From: Solirubrobacter taibaiensis
Lineage (GTDB): Bacteria; Actinomycetota; Thermoleophilia; Solirubrobacterales; Solirubrobacteraceae
DNA length: 64,000 nt
Assembly: GCA_027587225.1 (NCBI GenBank)
Contig: JAPDDQ010000002.1
Span: 186,001 to 250,000, forward strand
Direction: 5' to 3'
The notes beneath the pieces are model-generated. The model ran no database searches, had not been told where the DNA came from, and saw only the letters and a program-made list of their open reading frames with translations. Both the position numbers and the translations under genes were made by a program. Of this stretch, positions 55,764-63,997 are shown in pieces (position 1 is the stretch's first letter; the number at the start of each line of letters is the position of its first letter).

Positions 55764-56498
55764 ATGGACACCATCCGTTGGAGCAACCCCGACGGGGACT
55801 TCACGATCTCCAACAGCGGCGGGCGGCTGCTGATCGGCATCGAACCCCACGCGGACGGAGGCTGGTACTCGGTCTGGGCCGATTGGGGCTGGGAAGGGCC
55901 GGAGCTGGGCCTGCAGGAGCCGCTCGAGTGGGACGACGAGCACGGCAACCGCGCCCGGGCGGCGTTCGGGCTCGGCAACGTCGCGGTTCGTGTCTCGATC
56001 CGCCTGGAAGGCGATGACGGCAGCCTCGACGACGCGCCGTCCGTGTTGCTGGACCGCGAGCAGTGGATCGAGGCCGTTGACGCGCTGATGCAACCCACAC
56101 GCGGTGAGTTCTGGGCGGAGGTGGCCGCCGCTCAGCCGGCGGATGAAGACGAGGGCGAGGACCTCCCGGACGTGCGCTGGACCGGCGAAGGCGGCGACTT
56201 CTTCATCTCCCGCGGCCAGGGCTGGCTGGGCGTCGAGATCGACGGTGAAGCGTCCGTGGCCTGGCTGGAGGAGTGGGATGCCGAGACGCTGCGGTCGCTC
56301 AGCGAGCCAGTGTCCTGGAAGGACGATGACGACGCGTTCGCCGAGTTCGCCCGGGTCACGCCGCGCAAGTTCCTGCGCCGCGGCGAACCGCGCGTCGCGA
56401 TCCGGATCTGGGAGGAGGGCGCGGAGCCCGATCAGGTCACGCTGTCGCTGGACCAGTGGGCGGAGGCCGTGAAGGTGCTCAGCGACGAGGAGTCGTGA
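55764..56498 (+). CDS. Unknown protein made of two tandem homologous domains
   Basis: 244 residues with two copies of one domain: residues about 3-110 open I-R-W-S-N-P-D-G-D-F-T-I-S, and about 135-240 open V-R-W-T-G-E-G-G-D-F-F-I-S. Both share a W-rich G-I/V-E-I-x...W strand, an L-x-E-P-L/V-x-W turn, an R-V-x-I-R strand and end L-D-x-x-Q-W-x-E-A-V. Very acidic, no signal peptide, no family I recognise. It starts 16 bases after the carboxypeptidase and overlaps the convergent GNAT gene by 20 bases. Confidence 0.72.
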   Translation: MDTIRWSNPDGDFTISNSGGRLLIGIEPHADGGWYSVWADWGWEGPELGLQEPLEWDDEHGNRARAAFGLGNVAVRVSIRLEGDDGSLDDAPSVLLDREQWIEAVDALMQPTRGEFWAEVAAAQPADEDEGEDLPDVRWTGEGGDFFISRGQGWLGVEIDGEASVAWLEEWDAETLRSLSEPVSWKDDDDAFAEFARVTPRKFLRRGEPRVAIRIWEEGAEPDQVTLSLDQWAEAVKVLSDEES

Positions 56499-56946
56499 GG
56501 TCCAGCGCGAGCAGGACGTCGTCCACGTAGACGCCGTCGAGGAAGAACAGCCCGCGCGACACGCCTTCGACCTCGAAGCCGCAGGCGGCGTAGAGCGCGC
56601 GGGCCGGTTCGTTGTGGCTCAGCACGCGCAGCGTCAGCTTGCGCACGCCGTCGAGCTCGGCCTGCTCGATCGCCGCCTCGAGCAAGGCGCGCCCGATGCC
56701 GCGGCCGCGGAAGCGCGGGTCCACGAGCAGCCCCCGGATCTCGCGGACGTGGGCGACGGCCGGAATCTCCCACAGCGGCCCGGTCTGGACATAGCCGGCG
56801 AGCTCGTGGTCGATCTCATAGACCAGCGCGCCCTCGATGTCGAATGGACCGACGCGGGCCGGCGCGGGGCTGTGCAGGGTGGACCATTGCGCCCGGTCCA
56901 TCCGGCGGAGCACACGCTCGTCCCGGTCGATCGCGCGGCGGATCAC
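56479..56946 (-). CDS. GNAT-family N-acetyltransferase
   Basis: 155 residues with the GNAT acetyl-CoA motif L-V-D-P-R-F-R-G-R-G-I-G-R-A-L-L-E-A and a later L-S-H-N-E-P-A-R-A-L-Y-A-A-C-G-F. GTG 56944-56946 overlaps the TetR stop (GTGA), so it is coupled to that regulator. The longer upstream frame is a shadow. Substrate unknown; ribosomal-protein alanine acetyltransferase-like members look similar. Confidence 0.88.
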   Translation of the reverse strand: MIRRAIDRDERVLRRMDRAQWSTLHSPAPARVGPFDIEGALVYEIDHELAGYVQTGPLWEIPAVAHVREIRGLLVDPRFRGRGIGRALLEAAIEQAELDGVRKLTLRVLSHNEPARALYAACGFEVEGVSRGLFFLDGVYVDDVLLALDLTTPRR

Positions 56947-57494
56947 TGCAGGATCAGGTCGCAGTAGCCGTCGGCGATCTGCTGCGCGGTCAGCCGGCCG
57001 CCGGGTTTGAGCCAGGTGGCGGTGTGGTTGACCATGCCGAGCAGGGCGAAGTGCTGGAGGCGGTCCGTGATGCCGACGTCGGCGAGGCGGCGGGCGAGGA
57101 TGGCCTCGAACGCGTCGCGGCTGGCGCGCACGTCCTCCCACTCGGGTTCGTGCTCGATCGAGTGGCGTTCCTGGGCGAAGACGGCCATGTGGTCCAGGTG
57201 CGCCTCGATGTGCGCCACCCAGACGCGCACCAACTCGCGCAGTTGTTCCTCCGGCGTGCCGGTCTCGATGCCCGACGCCTGCTCGAGCAACGGGTCCATC
57301 AGCTCGCTGAAGATGGCCAGCAGCAGCGCCCGCTTGGAGCCGATGTAGTGGTACAGGCCGCCGCTGCGCAGGCCCGTGGCGTCGCTCAGGTCGTCCATCG
57401 ACGTGGCCTGGAAGCCGCGGCGCGCGAATAGCTCCGCGGCGATCGCCACGACTTCACGCTGGCGTCTGTCGTATTTCTCTCTTCGGGCAGCCAT
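56943..57494 (-). CDS. TetR-family regulator of the acyl-CoA dehydrogenase operon
   Basis: 183 residues. N-terminal TetR HTH: V-A-I-A-A-E-L-F-A-R-R-G-F-Q-A-T-S-M-D-D-L-S...G-L-Y-H-Y-I-G-S-K-R. The C-terminal ligand domain resembles fatty-acyl-CoA-sensing TetR proteins. ATG 57494. It is divergent from acyl-CoA dehydrogenase by 30 bases with a near-palindrome between them, so local control by an acyl-CoA is likely. Confidence 0.9.
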   Translation of the reverse strand: MAARREKYDRRQREVVAIAAELFARRGFQATSMDDLSDATGLRSGGLYHYIGSKRALLLAIFSELMDPLLEQASGIETGTPEEQLRELVRVWVAHIEAHLDHMAVFAQERHSIEHEPEWEDVRASRDAFEAILARRLADVGITDRLQHFALLGMVNHTATWLKPGGRLTAQQIADGYCDLILQ

Positions 57495-57524
57495 TTTGTA
57501 ACGAGCGTTCGGTATAAGTTGTAC
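57495..57524. promoter_or_regulatory. Divergent operator between TetR and acyl-CoA dehydrogenase genes
   Basis: AACGAGCGTTCGGT at 57500-57513 is an imperfect palindrome (five of seven base pairs match), the usual size for a TetR dimer. The gap is only 30 bases, so one bound dimer would block both directions. Confidence 0.6.
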
Positions 57525-58658
57525 ATGAACTTCGATCTCCCCGACGACCACGAGCTGATCCGGCGCACGGTGCGCGACTTCGCGGAGCAGGAGGTCGCTC
57601 CGGTTGCCGAGGAGCTCGATCGCACGAAGGCGTTCCCGTACGCGATCGTCAAGCAGCTCGGGGAGCTCGGGCTGATGGGCATCCCGTTCCCGGAGGAGTA
57701 CGGCGGAGGCGGCGGCGACTCGCTGGCCTACGCGCTGGCGGTCGAGGAGCTCACGCGCGTGGACTCGTCGGTGGCGATCACGCTGTGCGCCCACACGTCG
57801 TTGGGGACGCAGCCGATCTACCTGTTCGGGACCGAGGAGCAGAAGCTCCAGTGGCTGCCGAAGCTCACGTCCGGCGAGATCCTGGGCGCGTTCGGTCTCA
57901 CCGAGCCCGAGGCCGGGTCGGACGCGGGCAACGTGCGCACGCGTGCGTCTTTGGGCGACGATGGCTGGACGATCAACGGCACCAAGCAGTTCATCACCAA
58001 CGCCGGCACGGACATCTCCGGCGTCGTCTGCATCACCGCCAAGACCGGTGACGACGAGATCTCCAACCTGATCGTCCCGAACGGCACGCCCGGCTACTCG
58101 CAGGGCGAGCCGTACCGCAAGATGGGCTGGAACGCCTCCGACACGCGGCCGCTGAGCTTCGAGGACTGCGTCGTGCCGGAGGAGCACCTGCTCGGCCCGC
58201 GCGGCGGCGGCTTCAAGCAGTTCCTGCACGTGCTGGACATCGGGCGGATCGGGGTGGCGGCGATGGGCGTCGGCCTCGCGCAGGGCGCGCTGGACCAGGC
58301 GCTCGCGTACGCGAAGGAGCGGCGCGCGTTCGGTAAGCCGATCTCCAAGTTCCAGGCCATCCAGGGCAAGCTCGCCGACATGGCGACGGAGATCGCGGCC
58401 GCGCGGCTGCTCGTCTACAAGGCGGCGCTCGAGAAGGACGCCGGCAAGAACTTCTCGCTCACCGCCGCGCAGGCGAAGCTCAAGACGGGCCGGCTCGCGG
58501 TGCGCTGCGCCGAGGAAGCCGTGCAGATCCACGGCGGCTACGGCTACATCGAGGAGTACCCGGTCTGCCGCATGTACCGGGACGCGAAGATCCTCACCAT
58601 CGGCGAGGGCACCGACGAGGTGCAGCAGATGGTCATCGCCCGCGCGCTCGGGGCATAG
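57525..58658 (+). CDS. Acyl-CoA dehydrogenase
   Basis: 377 residues from ATG 57525 (TTG 57519 possible). FAD enzyme with G-A-F-G-L-T-E-P-E-A-G-S-D, the F-I-T-N-A region and R-R-A-F-G-K-P-I near the middle. The C-terminal I-G-E-G-T-D-E-V-Q carries a Glu at the catalytic-base position of short/medium-chain acyl-CoA dehydrogenases. Isovaleryl-CoA dehydrogenases have lost that Glu there, so a short-chain or 2-methyl-branched substrate is more likely than isovaleryl-CoA. First gene of a three-gene operon with a biotin carboxylase and a carboxyltransferase. Confidence 0.92.
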   Translation: MNFDLPDDHELIRRTVRDFAEQEVAPVAEELDRTKAFPYAIVKQLGELGLMGIPFPEEYGGGGGDSLAYALAVEELTRVDSSVAITLCAHTSLGTQPIYLFGTEEQKLQWLPKLTSGEILGAFGLTEPEAGSDAGNVRTRASLGDDGWTINGTKQFITNAGTDISGVVCITAKTGDDEISNLIVPNGTPGYSQGEPYRKMGWNASDTRPLSFEDCVVPEEHLLGPRGGGFKQFLHVLDIGRIGVAAMGVGLAQGALDQALAYAKERRAFGKPISKFQAIQGKLADMATEIAAARLLVYKAALEKDAGKNFSLTAAQAKLKTGRLAVRCAEEAVQIHGGYGYIEEYPVCRMYRDAKILTIGEGTDEVQQMVIARALGA

Positions 58659-58660
58659 CG

Positions 58661-60415
58661 ATGTTCGACTCCGTGCTCGTCGCGAACCGCGGCGAGATCG
58701 CCCGCCGGGTGCTGCGGACGCTGCACGGGCTGGGCATCCGCTCGATGGCGATCTACACCGAGGCCGACCGCGACGCGCCGCACGTACGGGAAGCCGACGC
58801 GGCCGAGCTCGTCTCTTCGTACCTGAACATCGACGAGATCATGGTCGTGGCCGCGCGCTGCGACGCCGTGCACCCGGGCTATGGGTTCTTGAGCGAGAAC
58901 CCGGCCTTCGCACGCGCGTGCGAAGAGATGGGTGTCGTGTTCATCGGGCCGTCGGCCGACGCGATCGAGCTGATGGGCGACAAGGTGCGCGCGAAGGCGG
59001 CCGCCGAGGCGGTGGGCGTGCCCACGGTCCCCAGCTACACGCCCGAGACGGCCGAGTACCCCGTGCTGGTGAAGGCGGCGGCGGGCGGCGGCGGGCGCGG
59101 GATGCGCGTGGTCGAGCGCGCGGAGGATCTCGAAACGGCGATGGCCGCCGCGAGCCGCGAGGCCGCCGCGGGCTTCGGCGACGACCGGGTGTTCCTCGAG
59201 CGCTACCTCCCGCGCGCCCGCCACATCGAGGTGCAGGTCATCGGCGACACGCACGGGAACGTGGTGTCCTTCGGCGAGCGCGAGTGCTCGCTGCAGCGCC
59301 GGCACCAGAAGGTGCTCGAGGAGTCGCCGTCGCCGGTCGTGTCCCCGGAGTTGCGCGAGATCCTCGGCCGCGAGGCGACGTCGCTCGCGGCCGCGGCGGG
59401 CTACGTGGGCGCGGGCACGGTCGAGTTCATCGCCGACGCGGACGATCCCACCCAGCACTTCTTCCTGGAGATGAACGCGCGGCTGCAGGTCGAGCATCCG
59501 GTGACGGAGCTCGTCACGGGCTTCGACCTGGTCGAGCTGCAGCTGCGGGTCGCGGACGGCGAGCCGCTCGACGTCGAGGTGACGATGACCGGCCACGCGA
59601 TCGAGGCGCGCGTGAACGCCGAGGACCTGCGCTTCTTCCCGTCCGCCGGCCCGGTCCTGCTCGCGCAGTACCCGGACGACGTGCGCGTGGACGCCGCGGT
59701 CGAGACCGGCAGCGTCGTCGGCACGGACTACGACTCGATGATCGCCAAGGTCATCGCCCACGGCCCGGACCGCGCCACGGCCCTCGCGAAGCTGGACCGC
59801 GCGCTCTCGGAGACCGCGATCCTCGGCCTGGAGACCAACGTCGGCTTCCTGCGCTCCCTGCTCGCGCGCGACGACGTCCGCTCGGGGGAGATGGACACCG
59901 GCCTGATCGGCCGCCTCGACCCCCCGACCCCGCCGCTCACCGACGAAGAGGCCGCCACGGCTTGGGCCTCGACCCAGCTGGTGCAGCGCGGCGACGACCC
60001 GTGGGAGCGCGTCGACGGCTGGCGCCTCGGTGGCGCCCGCGCCCCCGCCTACTTCACGCTCTCGGTCAACGGCGGCGAACCGTTCGACGTCGAGATAAAG
60101 GGGCCAGGCCCCTTTATCTTCGCCGACGGCTGGCTCGCGGTCGACGGGTGGACGTGGCACATCACCGAGCCCGGCGCGGACGAGCTGCATCACGTCGCCG
60201 GTGACGGGGACCTGCGGGCGCCGATGCCCGGGTCGGTCATGCTCGTGCCGCGCAGCGTCGGTGACGAGGTCAAGGCCGGGGACCCGGTGGTGGTGCTGGA
60301 GTCGATGAAGATGGAGCTCACGCTGGCTGCGCCGGCCGATGGCACGGTGACCGAGCTGAAGGTCAAGGTCGGGGACAAGGTCGGCCGGGACGAGATCGTG
60401 GCGGTGGTCGCATGA
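58661..60415 (+). CDS. Acyl-CoA carboxylase alpha chain (biotin carboxylase plus BCCP)
   Basis: 584 residues. Biotin carboxylase at 1-445 ([10 protein letters not shown], glycine loop [20 protein letters not shown]). Biotin-carrier domain over the last 75 residues with E-S-M-K550-M-E as the biotin site. It carboxylates biotin for the beta subunit encoded next (ATGA overlap). Between the two domains, residues about 478-487 (I-K-G-P-G-P-F-I) are encoded by an inserted 27-base palindrome, at a place where a surface linker is expected. Shorter than usual 3-methylcrotonyl-CoA carboxylase alpha chains (about 650). Confidence 0.92.
   Translation: MFDSVLVANRGEIARRVLRTLHGLGIRSMAIYTEADRDAPHVREADAAELVSSYLNIDEIMVVAARCDAVHPGYGFLSENPAFARACEEMGVVFIGPSADAIELMGDKVRAKAAAEAVGVPTVPSYTPETAEYPVLVKAAAGGGGRGMRVVERAEDLETAMAAASREAAAGFGDDRVFLERYLPRARHIEVQVIGDTHGNVVSFGERECSLQRRHQKVLEESPSPVVSPELREILGREATSLAAAAGYVGAGTVEFIADADDPTQHFFLEMNARLQVEHPVTELVTGFDLVELQLRVADGEPLDVEVTMTGHAIEARVNAEDLRFFPSAGPVLLAQYPDDVRVDAAVETGSVVGTDYDSMIAKVIAHGPDRATALAKLDRALSETAILGLETNVGFLRSLLARDDVRSGEMDTGLIGRLDPPTPPLTDEEAATAWASTQLVQRGDDPWERVDGWRLGGARAPAYFTLSVNGGEPFDVEIKGPGPFIFADGWLAVDGWTWHITEPGADELHHVAGDGDLRAPMPGSVMLVPRSVGDEVKAGDPVVVLESMKMELTLAAPADGTVTELKVKVGDKVGRDEIVAVVA
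60093..60119. repeat. Short palindromic element, copy 3 (type C), inside a coding sequence
   Basis: Perfect 13-base arms AGATAAAGGGGCC and GGCCCCTTTATCT around a central A. It is read in frame as [10 protein letters not shown] within the carboxylase alpha gene without creating a stop. Related to copies 1, 2 and 4 by the TAAAG/CTTTA ends and GG-C-W-G-CC core. Confidence 0.9.
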
Positions 60416-61914
60416 CACATCAAGAGCTCGTGGCGGACCTCAACGAGCAGCTCGAGCGCGTCCGGCTGGGCGGCGGCGAGAAGGCTCGCGCGCGGCACAC
60501 GAGCCGCGGCAAGCTGCTCCCGCGCGAGCGCGTGGACCGGCTGCTCGATCATGGCGCGCCGTTCCTGGAGCTCTCGCCGCTCGCCGCGCACGGCATGTAC
60601 GACGGCGATGCGCCGGGCGCGGGGATGATCACCGGCGTCGGGCGCGTGCGGGGCCGCGAGTGCGTGATCGTCGCCAACGACGCGACGGTCAAGGGCGGCA
60701 CGTACTACCCGATGACGGTCAAGAAGCACCTGCGGGCGCAGGAGATCGCGCTCCAGAACGAGCTGCCGTGCATCTACCTCGTGGACTCCGGCGGCGCGTT
60801 CCTCCCGCTGCAGGACGAGGTGTTCCCGGACCGTGAGCATTTCGGGCGGATCTTCTTCAACCAGGCGACGATGAGTGAGCGTGGCATCCCGCAGATCGCG
60901 GCGGTGATGGGCTCGTGCACGGCGGGCGGGGCGTACGTGCCGGCGATGAGCGACGAGTGCGTGATCGTCCGCGAGCAGGGCACGATCTTCCTCGGCGGCC
61001 CGCCGCTGGTGAAGGCCGCGACGGGGGAGGAGGTCACCGCGGAGGAACTGGGCGGCGGCGACTTGCACTCGCGCACGTCCGGCGTGACCGACCATCTCGC
61101 CGACGATGACGCCCACGCGCTGGCGATCGTCCGCGACATCGTGGCCACGCTCCCGCCGCCCACGCAGGCCTGGGAGCGCAAGCCCGTCGAGGCGCCGCAC
61201 CACCACGCCGACTCGATCTTCGACGTCGTCCCCGCCGACGTGCGCAAGCCGTACGACCCGCACGAGTTGATCGCCCGGCTCGTGGACGGCTCGCACTTTC
61301 ACGAGTTCAAGGCGCTCTACGGCCCGACGCTCGTCACCGGCTTCGCCCACATCCACGGCCACCCGGTCGGGATCCTGGCCAACAACGGGATCCTGTTCAG
61401 CGAATCCGCGCTCAAGGGCGCGCACTTCATCGAGCTCTGCGACCGCCGCAAGATCCCGCTCGTGTTCCTGCAGAACATCAGCGGGTTCATGGTCGGCAAG
61501 GAGTACGAGGCGGGCGGGATCGCCAAGCACGGCGCGAAGATGGTGACCGCCGTGAGCTGCGCGCGGGTGCCGAAGCTCACCGTGATCGTCGGCGGGTCCT
61601 TCGGCGCCGGCAACTACGGCATGTGCGGGCGCGCGTACTCGCCTCGGTTCCTGTTCATGTGGCCGAACGCGCGCATCAGCGTGATGGGCGGCCAGCAGGC
61701 GGCGACCGTCATGGAGACCGTCGGGCAGGCGGAGGTCGGCGCGTCGCTGCGCGAGCAGTACGAGGCCCAAGGCCACCCGTACTACGCGAGCGCGCGGTTG
61801 TGGGACGACGGCGTGATCGACCCGCGCGACACGCGCGACGTGCTCGGGCTCTCGCTCGGGGCGTGCGCGGGCGCGCCGCTGCGCGACGTGGGCTACGGCG
61901 TGTTCAGGATGTAG
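60412..61914 (+). CDS. Acyl-CoA carboxylase beta chain (methylcrotonyl-CoA carboxylase-like carboxyltransferase)
   Basis: 500 residues. Contains the segments typical of methylcrotonyl/geranyl-CoA carboxylase beta chains: [32 protein letters not shown], and the oxyanion-hole [11 protein letters not shown]. It transfers CO2 from carboxybiotin to an acyl-CoA, here probably 3-methylcrotonyl-CoA of leucine breakdown, as for AccD1 of mycobacteria. No hydratase or HMG-CoA lyase follows, so the pathway may be completed elsewhere. Confidence 0.9.
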   Translation: MTHQELVADLNEQLERVRLGGGEKARARHTSRGKLLPRERVDRLLDHGAPFLELSPLAAHGMYDGDAPGAGMITGVGRVRGRECVIVANDATVKGGTYYPMTVKKHLRAQEIALQNELPCIYLVDSGGAFLPLQDEVFPDREHFGRIFFNQATMSERGIPQIAAVMGSCTAGGAYVPAMSDECVIVREQGTIFLGGPPLVKAATGEEVTAEELGGGDLHSRTSGVTDHLADDDAHALAIVRDIVATLPPPTQAWERKPVEAPHHHADSIFDVVPADVRKPYDPHELIARLVDGSHFHEFKALYGPTLVTGFAHIHGHPVGILANNGILFSESALKGAHFIELCDRRKIPLVFLQNISGFMVGKEYEAGGIAKHGAKMVTAVSCARVPKLTVIVGGSFGAGNYGMCGRAYSPRFLFMWPNARISVMGGQQAATVMETVGQAEVGASLREQYEAQGHPYYASARLWDDGVIDPRDTRDVLGLSLGACAGAPLRDVGYGVFRM

Positions 61915-62578
61915 TCGAGAACGTCAGCACCGTCACGTAGGCGATGCCCGCCGTGTCGGGTCCGAGCTTGACGCGCTTGCGGCTCTTGGCGGGCACCGTG
62001 ACCGGTGCCCCGGCGGTGATGACCCACTCGAACTGGTGTGGCGCGTTTTCGTCCTCCGGCGGGTCCTGCCAGGCCATCAGCGCGATGTCCACGGTGACGG
62101 CATCCGCGTTCGGGTTGTTCAACTCGATCTCGTCGAACGGCTCGTCGAACTCGTTCGCGGGCTTGCCCTCATTGAAGTAGCGCTCCGCGATCACGCCGCC
62201 CTCGGGCATGCTCGGGTGATCGACCTGTTCGAGCTTCTCGATCTCGACCTTCACGTCGTAGACCTCGTCCGCCCGCTCGCCCTCGAACTTCAGGATGTCG
62301 TACTCCTCGAAGAACGGTGGGACGACCTGCGTCCCGCGTGTGCTGCCGAGCGCGCTCGTGACCTTCACGCCGCTGATCGGCTGGCCGCCGATGTCCAGTG
62401 GCGTGATCTTCAGCTTCGGCGCGACCGCCCCGAACCCGTCGTTCTTGATCGTGAGCACCTGGTCGTAGTCGTCGCCGTCGCCGAGCCGCTGGTAGGAGAA
62501 CGTGACCTCTTCCGGCGTGGTGGAGATGAACCAGTCGCCGCCGAACAGCACCAGCACGAGAACGAAGAGTGCGATCAC
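61904..62578 (-). CDS. Membrane-anchored protein of unknown function
   Basis: 224 residues. Residues 1-20 are one hydrophobic anchor ([14 protein letters not shown]). The rest is an acidic beta-rich outside domain ([32 protein letters not shown]) like an Ig-type transport-accessory fold. No family recognised. Overlaps the convergent carboxyltransferase end by 11 bases; 32 bases separate it from the divergent zinc-motif gene. Confidence 0.7.
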   Translation of the reverse strand: MIALFVLVLVLFGGDWFISTTPEEVTFSYQRLGDGDDYDQVLTIKNDGFGAVAPKLKITPLDIGGQPISGVKVTSALGSTRGTQVVPPFFEEYDILKFEGERADEVYDVKVEIEKLEQVDHPSMPEGGVIAERYFNEGKPANEFDEPFDEIELNNPNADAVTVDIALMAWQDPPEDENAPHQFEWVITAGAPVTVPAKSRKRVKLGPDTAGIAYVTVLTFSTTS

Positions 62579-62610
62579 GCTCGACCTCGTACCCCGATTG
62601 GGCTACAACA

Positions 62611-62808
62611 ATGAGCGTGACTGTCGCGCCGGAGAAGTCGAAGGTCCATGGCCCGACCCATGATGGCGAGAAGATCTGCCACATCGTTCCCGAGGACGAC
62701 CCCGACACCGCGCTCTGCGGCAAGGACGTGACGGGCTGGCCGTGGAACCCGCCGTGGCCGTACTGCATGGTCTGCCTGGACCTGGCGGGCTATGACGTGA
62801 CCGGCTAG
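62611..62808 (+). CDS. Small probable metal-binding protein (65 residues)
   Basis: From ATG 62611. Cys/His spacing suggests one zinc site: K-I-C-H-I-V, then A-L-C-G-K, then P-Y-C-M-V-C. Tryptophan/proline-rich centre (G-W-P-W-N-P-P-W-P). Similar to small actinobacterial zinc-ribbon DUF proteins, but the family is not certain. The stop overlaps the convergent oxidoreductase stop by 4 bases. Confidence 0.68.
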   Translation: MSVTVAPEKSKVHGPTHDGEKICHIVPEDDPDTALCGKDVTGWPWNPPWPYCMVCLDLAGYDVTG

Positions 62809-63668
62809 ATCTCCAGCAGGGTCTTGCCGATCGTCGAGCGGGCTTCCATGGCCGCGTGGGCGTCGGCGGCCCGCTCGAGCGGGAAGCGCTGACCGATGAT
62901 CGGCGTCAAGCCCGCGGTCAGCGCCCGCTCGGTGTGGTGGCGCTCCGGTCGCCCCGTCTTGATCAGCGTGACGGCACGCGCGGTGGCCTCCTCGGCGCTG
63001 ATGTCCGCCCACGACCCGCTCGCGAGCCCGTAGGACAGCATCCGCCCGCCCGGCTCCAGCGCGTCGAACGCGTCCCGGGCCACCTGCCCACCGACCCCGT
63101 CGAACACGAATCTAAAGAGGGACTGTCCCTCTTTAAGTTCGTCGTAGCCGATGGTTTCGGTGGCGCCCAGCGAGGCCGCGCGTTGGCGCTTGGCCTCGGT
63201 GCTCGCCGCGCCGATCACGGTCGCGCCGGCACGGTGGGCGAGTTGGACGAGCAAGGTGCCGACGCCGCCCGCGGCGGCCAGCACCAGCACGCGTTCGCCC
63301 GGCTGCAGGGCGGCTGCGTCGGTGAGGAGCGTCGCGGTGCGGCCGTCGGCGAGCAGCGCGACGGCGTGGTCCAGCGGGAGGTCGTCGGGAACGTCGAACA
63401 CCTCGCCTCCCGCGGCGCGCTCGGCGTAGCCGCCGCGGCCGTTCAAAGACGCCACCACGCGCCGCCCGTTCAGCACCCCGCCGACGCCGTTGCCCGGGAT
63501 CATCGGGAGCTGCACCGGGAACGGGCCGCGGCCCGCGCGGACCTGGGTCTCGACGAAGGTGATGTTCGCGAACTCGACGTCGATCACGGCGTCGCCCTCG
63601 GGCTCGGGCGCCTCGCCGGGCGTCAGCGCACTCGGCGGGCCGAATTCCCGCAGCCAGACGGCCCTCAC
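62805..63668 (-). CDS. Quinone oxidoreductase-like zinc-independent dehydrogenase (MDR family)
   Basis: 287 residues. GroES-like N-terminal part, then an NADPH-binding fold with L-A-A-A-G-G-V-G-T-L-L-V-Q-L-A and F-D-G-V-G-G-Q. Probably reduces quinones or enones with NADPH. Residues of the D-E-L-K-E-G-Q-S-L-F-R-F-V segment include a stretch encoded by palindrome copy 4, sitting just before the F-V-F-D-G-V strand. ATG 63668 overlaps the next gene's stop by 4 bases. Confidence 0.9.
   Translation of the reverse strand: MRAVWLREFGPPSALTPGEAPEPEGDAVIDVEFANITFVETQVRAGRGPFPVQLPMIPGNGVGGVLNGRRVVASLNGRGGYAERAAGGEVFDVPDDLPLDHAVALLADGRTATLLTDAAALQPGERVLVLAAAGGVGTLLVQLAHRAGATVIGAASTEAKRQRAASLGATETIGYDELKEGQSLFRFVFDGVGGQVARDAFDALEPGGRMLSYGLASGSWADISAEEATARAVTLIKTGRPERHHTERALTAGLTPIIGQRFPLERAADAHAAMEARSTIGKTLLEI
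63113..63135. repeat. Short palindromic element, copy 4 (type A), inside a coding sequence
   Basis: Identical 23 bases to copy 1: arms TAAAGAGGGAC and GTCCCTCTTTA around a central T. It lies in frame in the leftward oxidoreductase gene and adds L-K-E-G-Q-S-L-F. About 15 kb separate it from its twin. Confidence 0.9.
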
Positions 63669-63997
63669 GGGGTGGGGAGGCCGTAGCGCTCGATCACGCG
63701 ATCGTAGTTCAGCCGCAGGAGCGCGATCGCGTCGCGCCGGTCCTCTTCGCTCGCGATCGCGCGCGAGCCGAACCCGGGCTTGTTCGGGAACACGGGGTGG
63801 TAGTCGATCCGGCCCGCGTCGTGGAGCTCGTGCCAGATGGCCTTCGGGAACCCGATGTGCAGCACGCGCTCACCGTGCAGGTGGCCGATCTCGCGCGCGC
63901 CGACCTTGAACGAGTACTCGCCGCGCGAGCCGTCTTCGCCGTGCACGCCCGGCCAGGCCTCGACCGCTTCAGCAATAGTTGTGGTCGTGGTTTCCAT
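63665..63997 (-). CDS. DUF5519 (luciferase-domain-like) protein
   Basis: 110 residues from ATG 63997. Resembles the small DUF5519 family: W-P-G-V, E-I-G-H-L-H-G-E-R-V-L-H-I-G-F-P, then H-P-V-F-P-N-K-P-G-F and a closing L-L-R-L-N-Y-D-R. Function unknown despite the family's luciferase-like label. It is the first gene of a pair with the oxidoreductase (4-base overlap). Confidence 0.8.
   Translation of the reverse strand: METTTTTIAEAVEAWPGVHGEDGSRGEYSFKVGAREIGHLHGERVLHIGFPKAIWHELHDAGRIDYHPVFPNKPGFGSRAIASEEDRRDAIALLRLNYDRVIERYGLPTP

Noticed and set aside
52922..56098. A 1058-residue open frame antisense to the carboxypeptidase
   Set aside because: It spans two real genes on the other strand and has shadow-like composition.
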